A DNA stretch of 64,000 bases from Strongylocentrotus purpuratus (taxonomy: Eukaryota > Echinodermata > Echinoidea > Camarodonta > Strongylocentrotidae), in NCBI RefSeq assembly GCF_000002235.5, contig NW_022145562.1, positions 751,001 to 815,000 on the forward strand. Direction: 5' to 3'. Positions 12,158-24,186 of this stretch are shown here, piece after piece. The position numbers and the translations under genes were made by a program. The first letter of the stretch is position 1, and each line of letters starts with the position of its first letter. The notes beneath the pieces were generated by a model. That model did not search any database. It worked only from the letters and a program-made list of their open reading frames with translations, and was not told the DNA's origin.

Positions 12158-14237
12158 CTAATACAGACAACCTTATATTTTTGTTAAAATCGCCTTTATT
12201 TATTATTTATTTATTATTGTTTATCAGGTGAGCTGTATATAATACAGATCATCTTATGTTTTCGTTAGAGCTTTTTTTGTGAGCACGATAACTTGAAAAT
12301 GGATCAATCAAATGCCTTAAAATTCGGCACACATATGTATAGCCATATGGAAAGAGCACAATAAGGCTTTCAACTTTGACCTTGACTGATGACGTAATCT
12401 AGGCGCCATTTTGTGAAAATCAACTCATGATCATATCTTCATAACGGAAAGACATTTCTCATTCATATTTACCAGGATCAAGGTCAATATCAGTCCAGTC
12501 AATTTCAGGTCAAAAACGCGCGCGAACGCCATTATTAGCAATAGCATTTCATAAAGAAAAAAAAGAAACACGCACACGCGCATGCGCGCGCGTTTTCGTT
12601 TGTCACGGCCGAATGCAAAAAAATTCCTCCTAGATTTTTTTTAAACACAGTATTTCTCATGTTTTTCAGGACAATTTGATACCATGTTTATCTCTTTATG
12701 ACCATTAATAAGGGAATGAGCGTCCGTTCAAGATAAATGTGCGTGTGCGCGAGCTCTTGTAATACATAGCATATATGGGCAACAACATGCCTATACAAAA
12801 CCCTTATGGCTCTTCGGGATGGACGGGAACCCTCAAATTTTTTCTTCATATTCGAATAGAGTACGAGTCGGAGATGTGATTTCATGTCTCATTTGGCCAT
12901 TAAGTATATCGTTTTCTCATCATATTGACCTTGGAACTCAAAAGTCTAGTTATAATTGTTATTATATCATTATTATCATCTGTATTATCAGCATAATCTA
13001 CAATGGCAGTAGTGTAGTATAGTACATGTAGAAGTAGGCCTAATAGTAGAGGTATCATTCTGATCATTATTATTCTGATTATCTTTTGCAATACGTCTAG
13101 ACGATAAACTCATGACAATTGACAATTGTCACGAATCATTGTCTTTAAGCTTACCATTAATGCATCTGGTTCGAACTTTGCTTAGGTATTTGGTACTGGA
13201 TGATTTAAATGGTAAAAATGAACTTATAGCGACAATCGCGTTCGCTTTTGCTGTTCTTCAATAATATTCGACAAGCAGTATTAATTAATTTTTCAAGGAC
13301 TCACGATAAATTCGTTTAACAGTTGATTACCCTCGGATGGATCTTTTGTTGGGATTATTTGGCGGGGAAAAATAGAAGTGAATGTATTATTATTCTTATT
13401 TGTTCATCGTCTCTACGATGCTCATTGAATCAAAAACAGCTTTTAGTGTTAGGCTTCCTGAAAGAAATTTCAATTGTTGTTAAGAAATTTTTGGTTGCAC
13501 TCTGTAGATTATGATGATGTGTTTGATCTTTTTTTCAATACAAGATCAAACACATGATGAAAATCTACTGGCTAAATGCCAATAAGTTCTTGACAACAAT
13601 AAAAAAAACGTGAGCTAGTGCTATTCGGTGTGGCGTACACATGGCAATTAATCACATGGTAGATGAAATTATGATCATCAGAACTGGGTAATGGATCTAT
13701 TTCTGATTTAAAAAAAAATAAAAAAAATTGTCGACCGCCATCTTGAAAAATAGCCCGAATGTCAGGGAAAATGTACAGAGCGGCAAATTTTGAGCGGCCA
13801 TTTTGAAAAAGAAAAAGAAAAAAAAAGGGCCTCCTTCCTATTTTTCGAGAAAAACAGGACGCTAACCATGTTTTTTTTATTATTTGGCCTAAAGCATGGA
13901 GCAGAGTTGAGCTCTGTCGGTCTCTGGCTGCTTTAAACCAGCTGAGTATACAGAGCCTTGGCAGTGTGCCCTCAGCCTAGTCTCACTGTGCAGACACTGT
14001 TTCGTACAGCGACTGGCAAGGCTATGTGTATTCAAACTATCAGGGTATACTTTGTTTGCGAAATAATGTTTGGGGACTTTCCCGATATTTTTACAAAGTA
14101 GGCATAGGCTAGATACGAGGTGGGTGTTATTTCTTGTTATTTTGAACCCTCCATTATCTTCCTTTCCTCATCCAGAAGCAGAGGTCACCTCAGATAATCT
14201 AGGGATTAACATAGTCTCAAAAAGTCCCAGAACCTTT
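12158..14237. other. No gene; local repeat of the LTR insertion site, AT-rich DNA
   Basis: 12207-12275 repeats the sequence flanking the LTR element (TTATCAGGTGNGCTGTAT followed by AATACAGA...TCTTAT). About 12280-12520 resembles non-coding dispersed DNA (GAGCACGATAACTTGAAAA). 13505-13570 contains a short inverted repeat (GTGTTTGATCTT with AAGATCAAACAC). No gene is recognised. Confidence 0.5.
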
Positions 14238-14912
14238 GAACCTTGACTCAGAGTTTCATTTTTAGTTTTTAGTTCGATGTACTTTTTAGCATTGCTTGGT
14301 TCATTTGTCATAGCACGTATGGTAATCATATTTATTTTTAACATTAATATGAATGACATTCGGTAATGCAAATACAGTAACCTTTTGGTTGGAAAAGTCC
14401 GCTATTTTGTCTAACTCTTCGTATTCTTCAACACTGATATTCATTTTGGTGGTAGAAATTTAGAACCCTCTTACTAAACAAAGCTGTATTTTTTAGGTAG
14501 GTAAAGGGGCAATTATTAGAAAGGAAAAAAGGGACAATAATATATCAGAAAGGCAAAATCCACTTATTTGAAAGGAAATTGGGCACTTATCATATACAAA
14601 AGGGGCTATCATCACAGATGAAAAGGGGCACGTATTAAAAAAGGAAAAAATCACTTCTCAAAGTGACACTTCTCAAAGTACAAGGGGCACCTATCATATC
14701 TTGATAGGGACACTTATCTGACGTGAAAAGAGACACTTATGAAAAAGGAGAAGGGGCGCTTAGGAAGAAAATCGAACATCTTCCCTCCGTAAAATTCAGA
14801 TATCGGATCACAACAATTACAATTTAATAAACAATTCATCCCCTTTTCACATTTCAACAAAGTTAACAGATCCCTTTGATCTAATGCCGGTTGTACAAGT
14901 ATGAACAATGTG
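14238..14912. repeat. ~675-bp dispersed repeat, copy A
   Basis: It matches 15854-16533 in direct orientation over nearly its whole length, starting GAACCTTGACTCAGAGTTT and ending GTACAAGTATGAACAATGT. Its second half is built of degenerate short units like AAAGGGGCACTTATCA and AAAAGGGACACTTATC. Shorter copies lie at 6.7 kb and, inverted, at 33.3 kb. Confidence 0.9.
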
Positions 14913-15853
14913 CAGGCATAGGGGAGGCATAGAGGGATTCAACTTATTGCGCGCCCAAACTTTTCAGGTGAACCGTCGTAATGTTTATTTTTCATCTTAT
15001 AGCTTTAACAAAAGAATTAAACACAGCATTGTCACAGAACAGGTTATGACCTCCTAGGTCATAAGATAAGTAGAAAATGTGCGATATTTATATTCCACAA
15101 ACCTCCTGATAATTTTCTTTTAAAGCAACAATTATTAATAAAATGAATTGTACACGGAACAAGTGCGTACATTCTCACGTGAAATAGAAAGAGATTAAAT
15201 TGTTTATATTCTCTAGTGAAAACTATCTTACCATTGACAGGAGGAGGGGAAGGACAGGGCCCTATTGGAATGATATTTTCTTTCCTGCACCTGGGGAGCT
15301 GAAGGTATAAGGTAATGACATGAAGAGCACCACTGACGTCCAAAAATTCCAGGTCAAGCGAAAACAGAACAAACCAAAACAAAAATTAACCAAACATAAT
15401 GTGAAAATTAAAACAAAGCAAAAAAACACACAAATCAAGCGAACAAAGAATTAAATATCACGTCGAACATGGGGGAGAGGGGGGGGGGGGGGGGGGGATT
15501 GTGTTTCACTTTGAAAAAAAAAACCTTCACACGGCTCGCAGGCCCACGAGAACATGGGCGGAAGGTAGGACTCTGTGAGACTCTAGATTTTATCTGGTCA
15601 TTGCACGACTGTTAGCCACAGTCTTTTGGCAAAAAAAGAAAAAAAGGAAGGCCCCCCCGAAAAGGTAAATTGTCTAAACACATAAATCTAACGTTACTAA
15701 TCCTAACGATATGGATAATAAAAATAAACTTAAACCAGGGGGATGATGCCTGATATAGGCCTAATTAAACGGAGTAGTAACGCCCTTCTCACTCTCGTCA
15801 TGGTCAAGGAATCCACTAAAAAAAAACAGACTCCGATTTGACTTAGAAACTTA
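14913..15853. other. Spacer between the two repeat copies
   Basis: Contains a G run at about 15479-15497 and A-rich stretches. No gene is recognised. Confidence 0.5.
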
Positions 15854-16533
15854 GAACCTTGACTCAGAGTTTAAATTTTAGTTTTTAGTTCGATGTACTT
15901 TTTAGCGTTGCTTGGTTCATTTGTCATAGCACGTATGGTAATCATATATCTTTTTAACATTAATATGAATGACATTCGGTAATGCAAATACAGAAACCTT
16001 CTGGTTAGAAAGGTCCGCTATTTTGTCTAACTCTACGTAATCTTCAACACTGCCTTTCATTGTGGTGGTAGGAATTTGGAACCTCTTACTACACAAAGCT
16101 GTATTTTTTAGGTAGGTAAAGGGGCAATTATTAGAAAGGAAAAAGGGGGCGATAATATATCAGAAGGGCGAAATCCACTTATTTGAAAGGAAATTGGGCA
16201 CTTATCATATACAAAAGGGGCTATCATCACAGATGAAAAGGGGCACGTATTAAAAAGGAAAAATTCACTTCTCAAAGTGACACTTCTCAAAGTACAAGGG
16301 GCACCTATCATATCTTGATAGGGACATTTATCTGACGAGAAAAAAAGAGACACTTATGAAACAGGAGAAGGGGCGCTTATTAGGAAGAAAATGGAACATC
16401 TTCCCTCCGTAAAATTCAGATATCATTTCACAACAATAAACATTTAATAAACCATTCATCACCTTTTGCGCATTTCAACAAAGTTAACAGATCCCTTTGA
16501 TCTAACGCCGGTTGTACAAGTATGAACAATGTA
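15854..16533. repeat. ~675-bp dispersed repeat, copy B
   Basis: Direct repeat of 14238-14912 with a modest number of substitutions and small indels. The copies lie about 1.6 kb apart with unrelated sequence between them, so this is either tandem duplication with spacer or two insertions of one element. Confidence 0.9.
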
Positions 16534-17469
16534 CATTTCAAAATATTATTTAGTATGTTGTATTTACAGTATAACCTACACATACATGTGTGTTAAAAAG
16601 CAAACACATGTTGGTGGGGTGAATAGGACTGTAGATAAATAAGTCATTCAAACTGCAATATCTTCCATGAATATAACAATTTTATGAAATTGTATTTTTA
16701 TTTTGCATTCATTAACAAGTGTGTGCACATGCAAATAAAAGAAAGTATACCAAATTTATGGGACTAACCAGTTGTCAAAGAAGAGGAAAACATTATCCAG
16801 CTGGAACTTAAGATCTAGAAGTGATCCCTTCTCTACCACTTGGCATAAGTTTTCAGATACTTCAAGCTGTAGGGGCGGGGTAAATTTTTGGTTTTTGTTT
16901 GTTGGGGGGGGGTGAGTAAAGTTGGGGCACCTCTCTACACTAAAAAAGCATCCTGGTGTCATATTCATAAAGAAAACATGATGATTGTAGTCTGTGACCC
17001 TGAACACCTTTAAATATATGATGTTATTCGTATCTATGTTTAAAAACTACGTTACCATCTAATAAAGATGACGGCAATACTGGATTTCGCCCATACGTTG
17101 GCACTAAGGGGAGCTTAGCTGGGTTCAGACATTAACTAATCTCTAACCGAGTGGCCGCGTCAGAGGCTCCAAGAAATACCCACTGTATGCATTTAAAGCA
17201 CACCAAAAATCCCTTCTTTGACAAGGAAATGGACTTCATTGTAGCCTTATATAGGACAGGATGATGACATCAAATGGATAAAAGAACATCATAATCAGAT
17301 TATCCGACCCCCAAAACCCCATGGATATATCAACTTTTACCATACCAGCATTTTTCCTTTACTACACATGACCTTTTTATTCATATGGCGGCTATTTTGG
17401 ATGTGGCCAATGTAACCAGCATGACAGCCCCAAGGAGACCTGAAATTGATACAAGAACATCATACAGTG
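16534..17469. other. No gene recognised
   Basis: AT-rich DNA with a short G run near 16903-16911. I see no supportable feature. Confidence 0.5.
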
Positions 17470-19431
17470 TAAAGATAATGCATCTATATTTCTAAAACCA
17501 ACTTCAAAATCTGAGATCATCGATATCGTGTCATCTTTGAAACCATCTAAATCTAGTGGTTCTGATGATATTTCACCTAAAATTATAAAGGAGTGCATTC
17601 ACTTTTGTATTGATCCCTTATGTAAAATCATTAATATGTCTTTATCTCAGGGAGTTTTTCTGATAAACTCAAGGTTGCAAAAGTGGTACCAGTGTTTAAC
17701 AAATCTGATCATAAAAATGTAATTAATTATAGGCCAATAGCATTGTAACCAATCTTTCTAAAATTCTTGAGAAAATAATTTATAAACGCTTAAATGAGTT
17801 TCTATCTAAACAGAATATCTTGATTCCTCAGCAGTGTGGTTTTCGTAAGCACTTCTCCACACAAATGGATGTGTTTAATTTTAATTAAGTAATATCATAA
17901 AAGCTATTGATGGAGACAAATATTGTTTGGGGATATTCTTAGATCTATCTAAGGCGATACTATTGACATGGCATCATCCTCAGGAAACTTGAGCATTATG
18001 GAATACGTGGTGTAGCATTGTCTTGGTTCCGAAGCTATTTGTTTGACAGTACTCTATTTGTTGTGGTGGATGGTACTAGTCCCCAAATTGCTTCTATTAA
18101 ATATGGTGTACCTCAGGGTTCTGTTCTTGGTCCTCTGTTGTTTTTTATCTATATAAACGATATAATACACTCATCAACATTATTCTCATACTCACTTTTT
18201 TTGCTGATGATACCAGCTTGCTGCTGGCTGATGAGAAAGCTGAAGATTTACTACTGTTTGAAAATCAATAGATTCAGAAACTGTATGCATGGTATTGTTG
18301 TAATAAGTTATTGTTGAATGTTAAAAATACCAAACGTGTCATTTTTCGTTCAAAGGGTAAAAAGCTTCCAGATGGTATTACTTTTCTTAATGTTGGAGGC
18401 CATGATGTTGCGCTTTAGTGAAAATGTTCAGTTCTTAGGGTTAACTATGGATGAGCATTTATCTTGGAAAAATCATTTAGATGCTGTATGCACAAAGTTG
18501 TCCTGAAGTATAGGTGTCATTTTTAGATTAAAATTTATTTTACCTGAAAGAGTGCTGATAACATTATATAATATTATTATTCTTCCTTATTTGACATAAT
18601 GTAATGTTGCTTGGGGAAACACTTTTAAGTCATAATTATCTTGATAAGTTGAGAGTATTGCAGAAGAATGTAATAAGGCTTATTACTAATTCTGATTATA
18701 GACATCCAAGTTCTCCATTGTTCCTCCGTCTAAGAATGTTACCACTATGTGGACTTGTGTCGTTCAATTGCGTATTGTTTATGTTTAAAGTTTAGTCTAT
18801 GCCTCATGAATGTACGTAAAAACATTTATTCCGTCAGAACTCACGAATTCATAATTATAATACACGTCAAAGGGGTGTTATTCATCAGCCTTTTGCAAGA
18901 ACAAATGTCACTCTGACCTCTTTCCATATCTCTTGCATTAAATAATGTAACAGTTTGCATGATGACATTAAAAATAGTACAACTCTTTCTAGGTTTAGAA
19001 GGTTATTTAAAACATACCTACTTGAAAGACTGAAATAATTTTTCTTTTTATCTTAATAATTTCTCATTCTTAAATGCTTTTTGACCACTAAGGACCTACT
19101 CATCAGTGTGTTTACTGTGTATGTGTATGTGTGTGTGTGTGTGTGTGTGTTTGCGCACGCGCGTGAGTGCGAATATTTATGTGTTCTATATTATGTAGCT
19201 TAGTATTTCCATCCCTCGTATATATGTTACATTCTTCTTATTCTCCTTGCCATATTGTTGTATTTGGTTGACTATAAGGCCCCGCTCACAGGCTTAGCTT
19301 CTAAAGGGGTCATATAACCATTCATTTTTTGGTGTAATCAAGTTAATATATCGTTGATTAACGTACTATTCCCAGTCTTTTTTATGTTAAAGATTATATC
19401 ATGTTTTGTGTGGTTTTGAATAAAATGAAAT
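17470..19431 (+). mobile_element. CR1/Jockey-group LINE, decayed
   Basis: Reverse transcriptase blocks appear in order. They begin with SLKPSKSSGSDDISPKIIKE at about 17537, then NYRPIA at about 17722 and LIPQQCGFRKHFSTQ at about 17820. HYGIRGVALSWFRSYL follows at about 17992, then YGVPQGSVLGPLLFFIYIND at about 18100 and an ADDT core at about 18202. Downstream are the connector (LGLTMDEHLSWKNHLD, about 18436) and a 3' segment typical of these LINEs (SRFRRLFKTYLLER, about 18988-19030). Several stops and frame changes break it into short open pieces, and the endonuclease is not seen, so it is 5'-truncated. A GT microsatellite lies at 19118-19150. The 3' end AATAAAATGAAATG abuts the foldback at 19432. 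Confidence 0.85.
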
Positions 19432-19614
19432 GAATTAGTATCAATTTATTCGAAAAGGATAACAATAGTAGAATTATACATGCCATTATCAGTGTTTTCC
19501 CTTACAGCATGGCAGAACAAAATTGTCCTTCCTTCTTGCCGAACATGACACCACCCCTGATTTCCGCAAAGCTGCACAGCATGGACACTCATCTCGTTTG
19601 GTAAATTGAATATA

Positions 19615-20456
19615 CAGTGCGTCCCAGAAAAAAACGAAACCGAGAACTATCGATGTTTTATAATAACCTAGTCACATTTATCATTAATAAATGACACATA
19701 TTTGGAAAGCTTAGATCCTCCTCTTTTATTTGGTGCAACGCATGAGTGATTTAAATGAATATGAAGAGAGGGAACCAAAAAGTCATTTGGCGGGCGGTAT
19801 CTGAATTTCAAAGAGAAAATCACATTTCTAAAAATTTGAGTTTCTGCCCTTTCATATGACACCTCAATCATGAAAAATGAGCAAGGAAAGACAAAGTTCT
19901 GTTTGTTAAAAATAGTGCTTGCATTTCCATAATTTTATCAGACGAATTCGTTTTCACTGGCTCCCCACCGTAGCAACAAGCAGAATTGACAAAAGACGTA
20001 ACTCCGTTTCGTTGACAATCAGCCATGCATGAAGTCTTTCGTCTACGGCTGATTGTCAACAAAACGGAGTTAAGTCTTTTGTTAATTCCGTTTGGTGCTA
20101 CAGCAGACAGCCAGTGAAAACGAATTTGTTTAATAAAATTATGGAAATGCAAGCACTACTTTGTTATTCCTAGCTCATTTTTCTTGACTGAGGTGTCATA
20201 TGAAAGGGCAGAAACGCAACTTTCTAGAAATGTGATTTTCTCTTTGAAATTCAGATACCGTCCGCCAAATGGCTTTTTGTTTTCCTCTCTTCATAATCAT
20301 TTTAATCACTCATGCGAAATATGGATTATAAGAGTTGCATCAAATGAAGAGGAGGATCTAAGCTTTCCAGATATGTGTCATTTATCAATTATAATTGTGA
20401 TTAAGTGAAGGTAAATCATTGATAATTCTCGGTTTCGTTTTTTCTGGGACGCACTG
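19615..20456. mobile_element. Palindromic mariner-type MITE inside the left foldback arm
   Basis: The termini are CAGTGCGTCCCAGAAAAAAAC and its reverse complement, flanked by TA on both sides (19613-19614, 20457-20458). Its two halves are complementary over nearly the full length, for example GGTGTCATATGAAAGGGCAG with its complement. It is absent from the right foldback arm, which runs straight through the corresponding point near 24003-24006 and so serves as an empty site. No transposase is present. Confidence 0.9.
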
Positions 20457-20658
20457 TATAGTTTCAGAAATATACAGTGGCTCATGAATGTGCTTATCAT
20501 TTAAATCAAACGTTCTTTATACCTCACGAAATCAATCTGTTCTGGTGCTTTTAGAAGTATGTGCACCAAACAAACCCTTTATATAACGAAAAACAACAGT
20601 TTGCTGTAGCAAAGTACTGTACAATGACATCATTAGTGCATGCAGGCAGGGAGGTCTG

Positions 20659-20856
20659 TTACACCCACAAATGTAATAACGCCCACAAATGTAATAACAC
20701 TTTACCCACAAATGTAATAACATCCAAAAATGTAATAACAATTTATCCACAAATGTAATAATTTCACCCACAAATGTAATAACCACTTTGCCCACAAATG
20801 TAATAATTTTGAATCACCCACAAATGTAATAATGACTTTACCCACAAATGTAATAA
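20659..20856. repeat. Nine-unit array of CCCACAAATGTAATAA
   Basis: Nine copies of a 16-bp core separated by 2-10 bp spacers (GC, ACTTTA, TTTTGAATCA and others). The reverse-complement array at 22998-23225 has the same number of units and its spacers occur in the same order. The two arrays therefore derive from one inverted duplication and were not amplified independently. Confidence 0.9.
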
Positions 20857-20926
20857 ATTTGAAGTGATATTTTGTCGAATTTGTTCAAAACTAAAACCCT
20901 GTAATAAAGCATGGGTATAGCTAACT

Positions 20927-21482
20927 ACCACCTAGCTAACCACCCCCGGACATCTACCCCCAGTTAACTACCCCCTCCCCGGACATCTACCCCCAGACAT
21001 CTAACCCCATCCAAATACCCCCCCCCCTGGACAACTAACTCCCCCTCCAAATACCCCCCCCCGGACATCTACCTCCAAGCAAATTAAGGTAGTTGGGGTA
21101 GTTGCCCGGGGGTAGTTGGATGGGGGGTAGATGTCCGGGGGTAGTTTTCAGGATGGGGGTAGTTGGCTGGGGGTAGTTGGAAGGGGATAGTTGGATGGGG
21201 GGGGGGGGGGGGTAGATGTCCAGGGGGTAGTTGCCCGGGGATAGATGTCCGGGGGTACTTGACATGGGGTAGATGTCCGGGGGGGGGGTATTGTCCGGGG
21301 TAGATGTCCAGGGGTAGTTAGCTGGGGGGGGGGGTTATCATTCTAGGGGGTAGTTAGCTGGGGGTAGTTGTGCTAGAGGGTGGATGTCCTAGGGGGTAAT
21401 TGTCCTAGGGGGTAGTAGTCCTAGAGGGTGGTTATTAGGGGGTAGTTGTCCGGGGGTAGTTGGCAGGGGGGTAGGTGTCCTA
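20927..21482. repeat. C-rich/G-rich inverted minisatellite
   Basis: 20927-21085 repeats variants of CCCCCGGACATCTACC and AACTACCCCC. 21087-21482 is the inverse, with variants of GGGGGTAGATGTCC and GGGGGTAGTTGG. Together they form a large imperfect palindrome, and the G-rich strand has dense runs of four or more G suited to G-quadruplexes. Confidence 0.9.
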
Positions 21483-22557
21483 GATTCTCGATCAGGGATT
21501 ATGTCTTACATTTCTTTCGGGGGAGTCCCCTCTCTCGTGGTTGTAGCTCCATGGTTTAAATGAGCAGTGTCAAAACACTAAAGTTACAACAAATCACAGC
21601 AATAAACAAAACTGTGACGGAGACGTTCTTAATATTGAGCACTTAAATCAGGCAGATATATCAATTACTTCATTGTAGTACAATAATTATTTTGGTTCTG
21701 TTACCGTCTATATATTAATGAAACAACCTTTTCATTCGTTTGGAATAAAATACTTTCTATCTTACAAAATCCATGTATCCATCATTGCATCACTATAAAA
21801 CCATAACCTTTGCAATTTACTCACATTGATTGAGAGAGTATATAGATATTTTATCAGTCAAAGGGTTCTGCAATCGTTCATTCAAAACATGCAAATATGT
21901 TTCGCGTGATCTCGTTATACAGCTATTTATGATTTGTTATATGAAAGTATGCGTTGTTATTTGCTTGTTAACCGATTATCATTTCAGACTTGTTCTTGTT
22001 TATATAGCTGCTAGAGTGTTTCAGAAGTAGGGAAAACTGTTATATAAATGTGTTATGTTTGTATTTGCCTTTGAATAAATTTCGTTCTCATGAATTCACA
22101 CCGTGTACCGCGTACCAATTGGTAGTCTTCAGTATAAGTAATTGATACGTTCATCACATGAAGAAAGGTAATTCATTCACGCACTCATGAAAATATAACA
22201 TCGCAATCCAACGTTTCAATGTCACTTATAGCGTACATAATATCGTGAACATATTTCATAATCACATGCATAAAACAATCAGCGTCAATATTTAAATACA
22301 TTTAAGGTCACTTATTCGATTACTTTTTTTCTACGAACATTCAATTCCAGGATGTTTGTGGGCGTTAGAATATTTACATGATTAAAAAAAAAAATCGTCG
22401 ACGGTCAACGAACCATCGAATCGGTCCCTCCTCTGTGTGATGGTACATAGGGACCATTTTGACTGATTCGTCAGTTCGTGTGACCGCCGACCAATCATTC
22501 ATTTGTGACGTGTTGTATCCACATATGTAACAATGTAATTTATTTTTAAATGAAAAA
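21483..22557. other. Unique core of the foldback element
   Basis: AT-rich, with no transposase-like frame. A short imperfect inverted repeat lies at about 22396-22490 (GTCGACGGTCAACGAACC against GGTGACCGCCGAC-type sequence) around a 20-bp loop. Confidence 0.5.
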
Positions 22558-22985
22558 AAAAGAGGAATAAGATGGTGGGTCTTAGTTTCGAAGATTTGTT
22601 AAAATTTCTATTTCTTTTGAAATAACCTGGTCTGGAGGAAAGACTACGCTCTATACCCATGTTATTCCACAGGAATGAGATGGTGAGGTCTTAGTTTGAA
22701 GATTTTTTTTTTTTTTTTAAATAACCGAGTCTGAAGTAAAGACTATGCTCTAATCCCATGCTTTATTACCGGGTCTTAATTTGGAAGATGGAGGGGTCTT
22801 AGTTTAATTTTTTTTTTTTTTTTTTACTTTTGAATAACCGGGTCTGGAGGAAAGACTACGCTCGATTCTCATGTTATTCCACAGGAAAAGGATTATGGGG
22901 TCTTAGTTTTGAAGATTTCTTAATTTTTTGAAATAACCGGGTCTGGACTAAAGACTGCGCGCTATACCCATGCTTTATTACAGGG
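22558..22985. repeat. Four-unit ~105-bp tandem array
   Basis: Units carry GGGTCTTAGTTT, a T-rich stretch, AATAACCGGGTCTGGAG, AAAGACT and CCCATG(C/T)T(T/A)TT in the same order. The outer edge of the last unit (CCCATGCTTTATTACAGGG) pairs with a single partial unit in the left arm at 20890-20918. Confidence 0.85.
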
Positions 22986-22997
22986 TTTTTAGTTTTA

Positions 22998-23225
22998 AAC
23001 AAATTCGACAAAATATCACTTCAAATTTATTACATTTGTGAGTAAAGTCATTAATACATTTGTGGGTGATTCAAAATTATTACATTTGTGGGTAAAGTGG
23101 TTATTACATTTGTGGGTAAAATGATTACATTTGTGGGTAAAGTGTTATTACATTTGTGGGTGTTATAATATTTGTGGGTAAAGTGTTATTACATTTGTGG
23201 GCGTTATTACATTTGTTGGTGTAAC
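22998..23225. repeat. Nine-unit array of TTATTACATTTGTGGG (inverse of 20.66 kb array)
   Basis: Reverse complement of the left array, with nine units and the same spacer order. A few units differ from the core, for example one reading TTATAATATTTGTGGG. Confidence 0.9.
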
Positions 23226-24186
23226 AAGGTCCCTGGTGCATGTATTCACAATCCTGTATTACACATGTATGCTTATAGGGGACCATTGATGTACGCAGCA
23301 TGCCGGTATAAATACCTTTAGGCAGTGCTTCTTGTCATGTCTGAATATTGTGAAATATCATGAAATATGAAAACTGCAGCTCTTCAATTTGTCAATGCCA
23401 TTAGCGCCATACAGCTTCGAACCCCCATTGAAAAATTCTTTGCGAATATGTTTGCACAGAAAAATTTGAATTTGAAGTCTTTTACTATCTTTGGTTTCGT
23501 TTGCTAAAGGTATATGCACTACCTTTAGTTAAAAAAAACACTAGTAGGACCTAAGTGATTGATTGCATAAATGTGTCTATGATGGGTCAGACGAGATGTT
23601 TCTAATATAAGAAACCGTATAAATGATTATACAGCCAATGAGAGCTCGTTATATTTCGCGCCTTCTGTTCCTTTAGTTTTCGTTTATATTGTTCGATTTC
23701 GGCTCTCTGTTCATTCTTGCGATTTATTCTGGTGAGTGCAAGACGAAAAGCTTTAGTATGTCTCTTTTCAACGCGATTCTCCGATTTTGTAGTACCAATC
23801 ATCTTCATAAGGGCGTACGAGATATATTTAGGCCCTAAGCCTGTTTTCTACAGTATCCCGAAAACTAACATTCGTTATGTATTACATTTTGTATGTTTAC
23901 ATAAATAACCACTGTGACAAAACAGATTGATTTCGTGAGGTATAAAGAAAGTTTAGTTTAAATGATAAGCACATTCATGAGCCACTGTAAATTTCTGACA
24001 CTATATATTCAATTTACCAAACGATACGGGTTTCCATGCTATGCAGCTTTGCGGAAATCAGGGGTGGTGTCATGTTCGGCAAGAAGGAAGGACAATTTTG
24101 TTCTGCCATGCTGTAAGGGAAAACACTGATAATGTCATGTATTATTCTACTATTGTTATCCTTTTCGAATAAATTGATACTAATTC

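Larger units (their letters stand above)
19432..24186. mobile_element. Composite foldback element with three levels of inverted repeats
   Basis: The outer arms are 19432-20541 (left, interrupted by a TA-flanked MITE) and 23921-24186 (right), about 265 bp each without the MITE. The middle arms are 20636-20918 and 22965-23245, made mostly of a tandem 16-bp motif (core CCCACAAATGTAATAA) in opposite orientations. Inside the left middle arm lies a C-rich to G-rich inverted minisatellite (20927-21482). Inside the right lies a ~105-bp tandem array (22558-22985). No transposase frame is seen. The design of long inverted repeats whose arms carry short tandem repeats matches foldback transposons such as Drosophila FB and sea urchin TU elements. 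That these levels form one mobile unit is inference, as I found no clear terminal target duplication. Confidence 0.65.

Noticed and set aside
20659-20856. CRISPR-like array of short direct repeats with spacers
   Set aside because: Spacers are 2-10 bp, an inverted twin with the same spacer order lies at 23 kb, and the context is animal DNA with introns and LINEs. It is a foldback arm.
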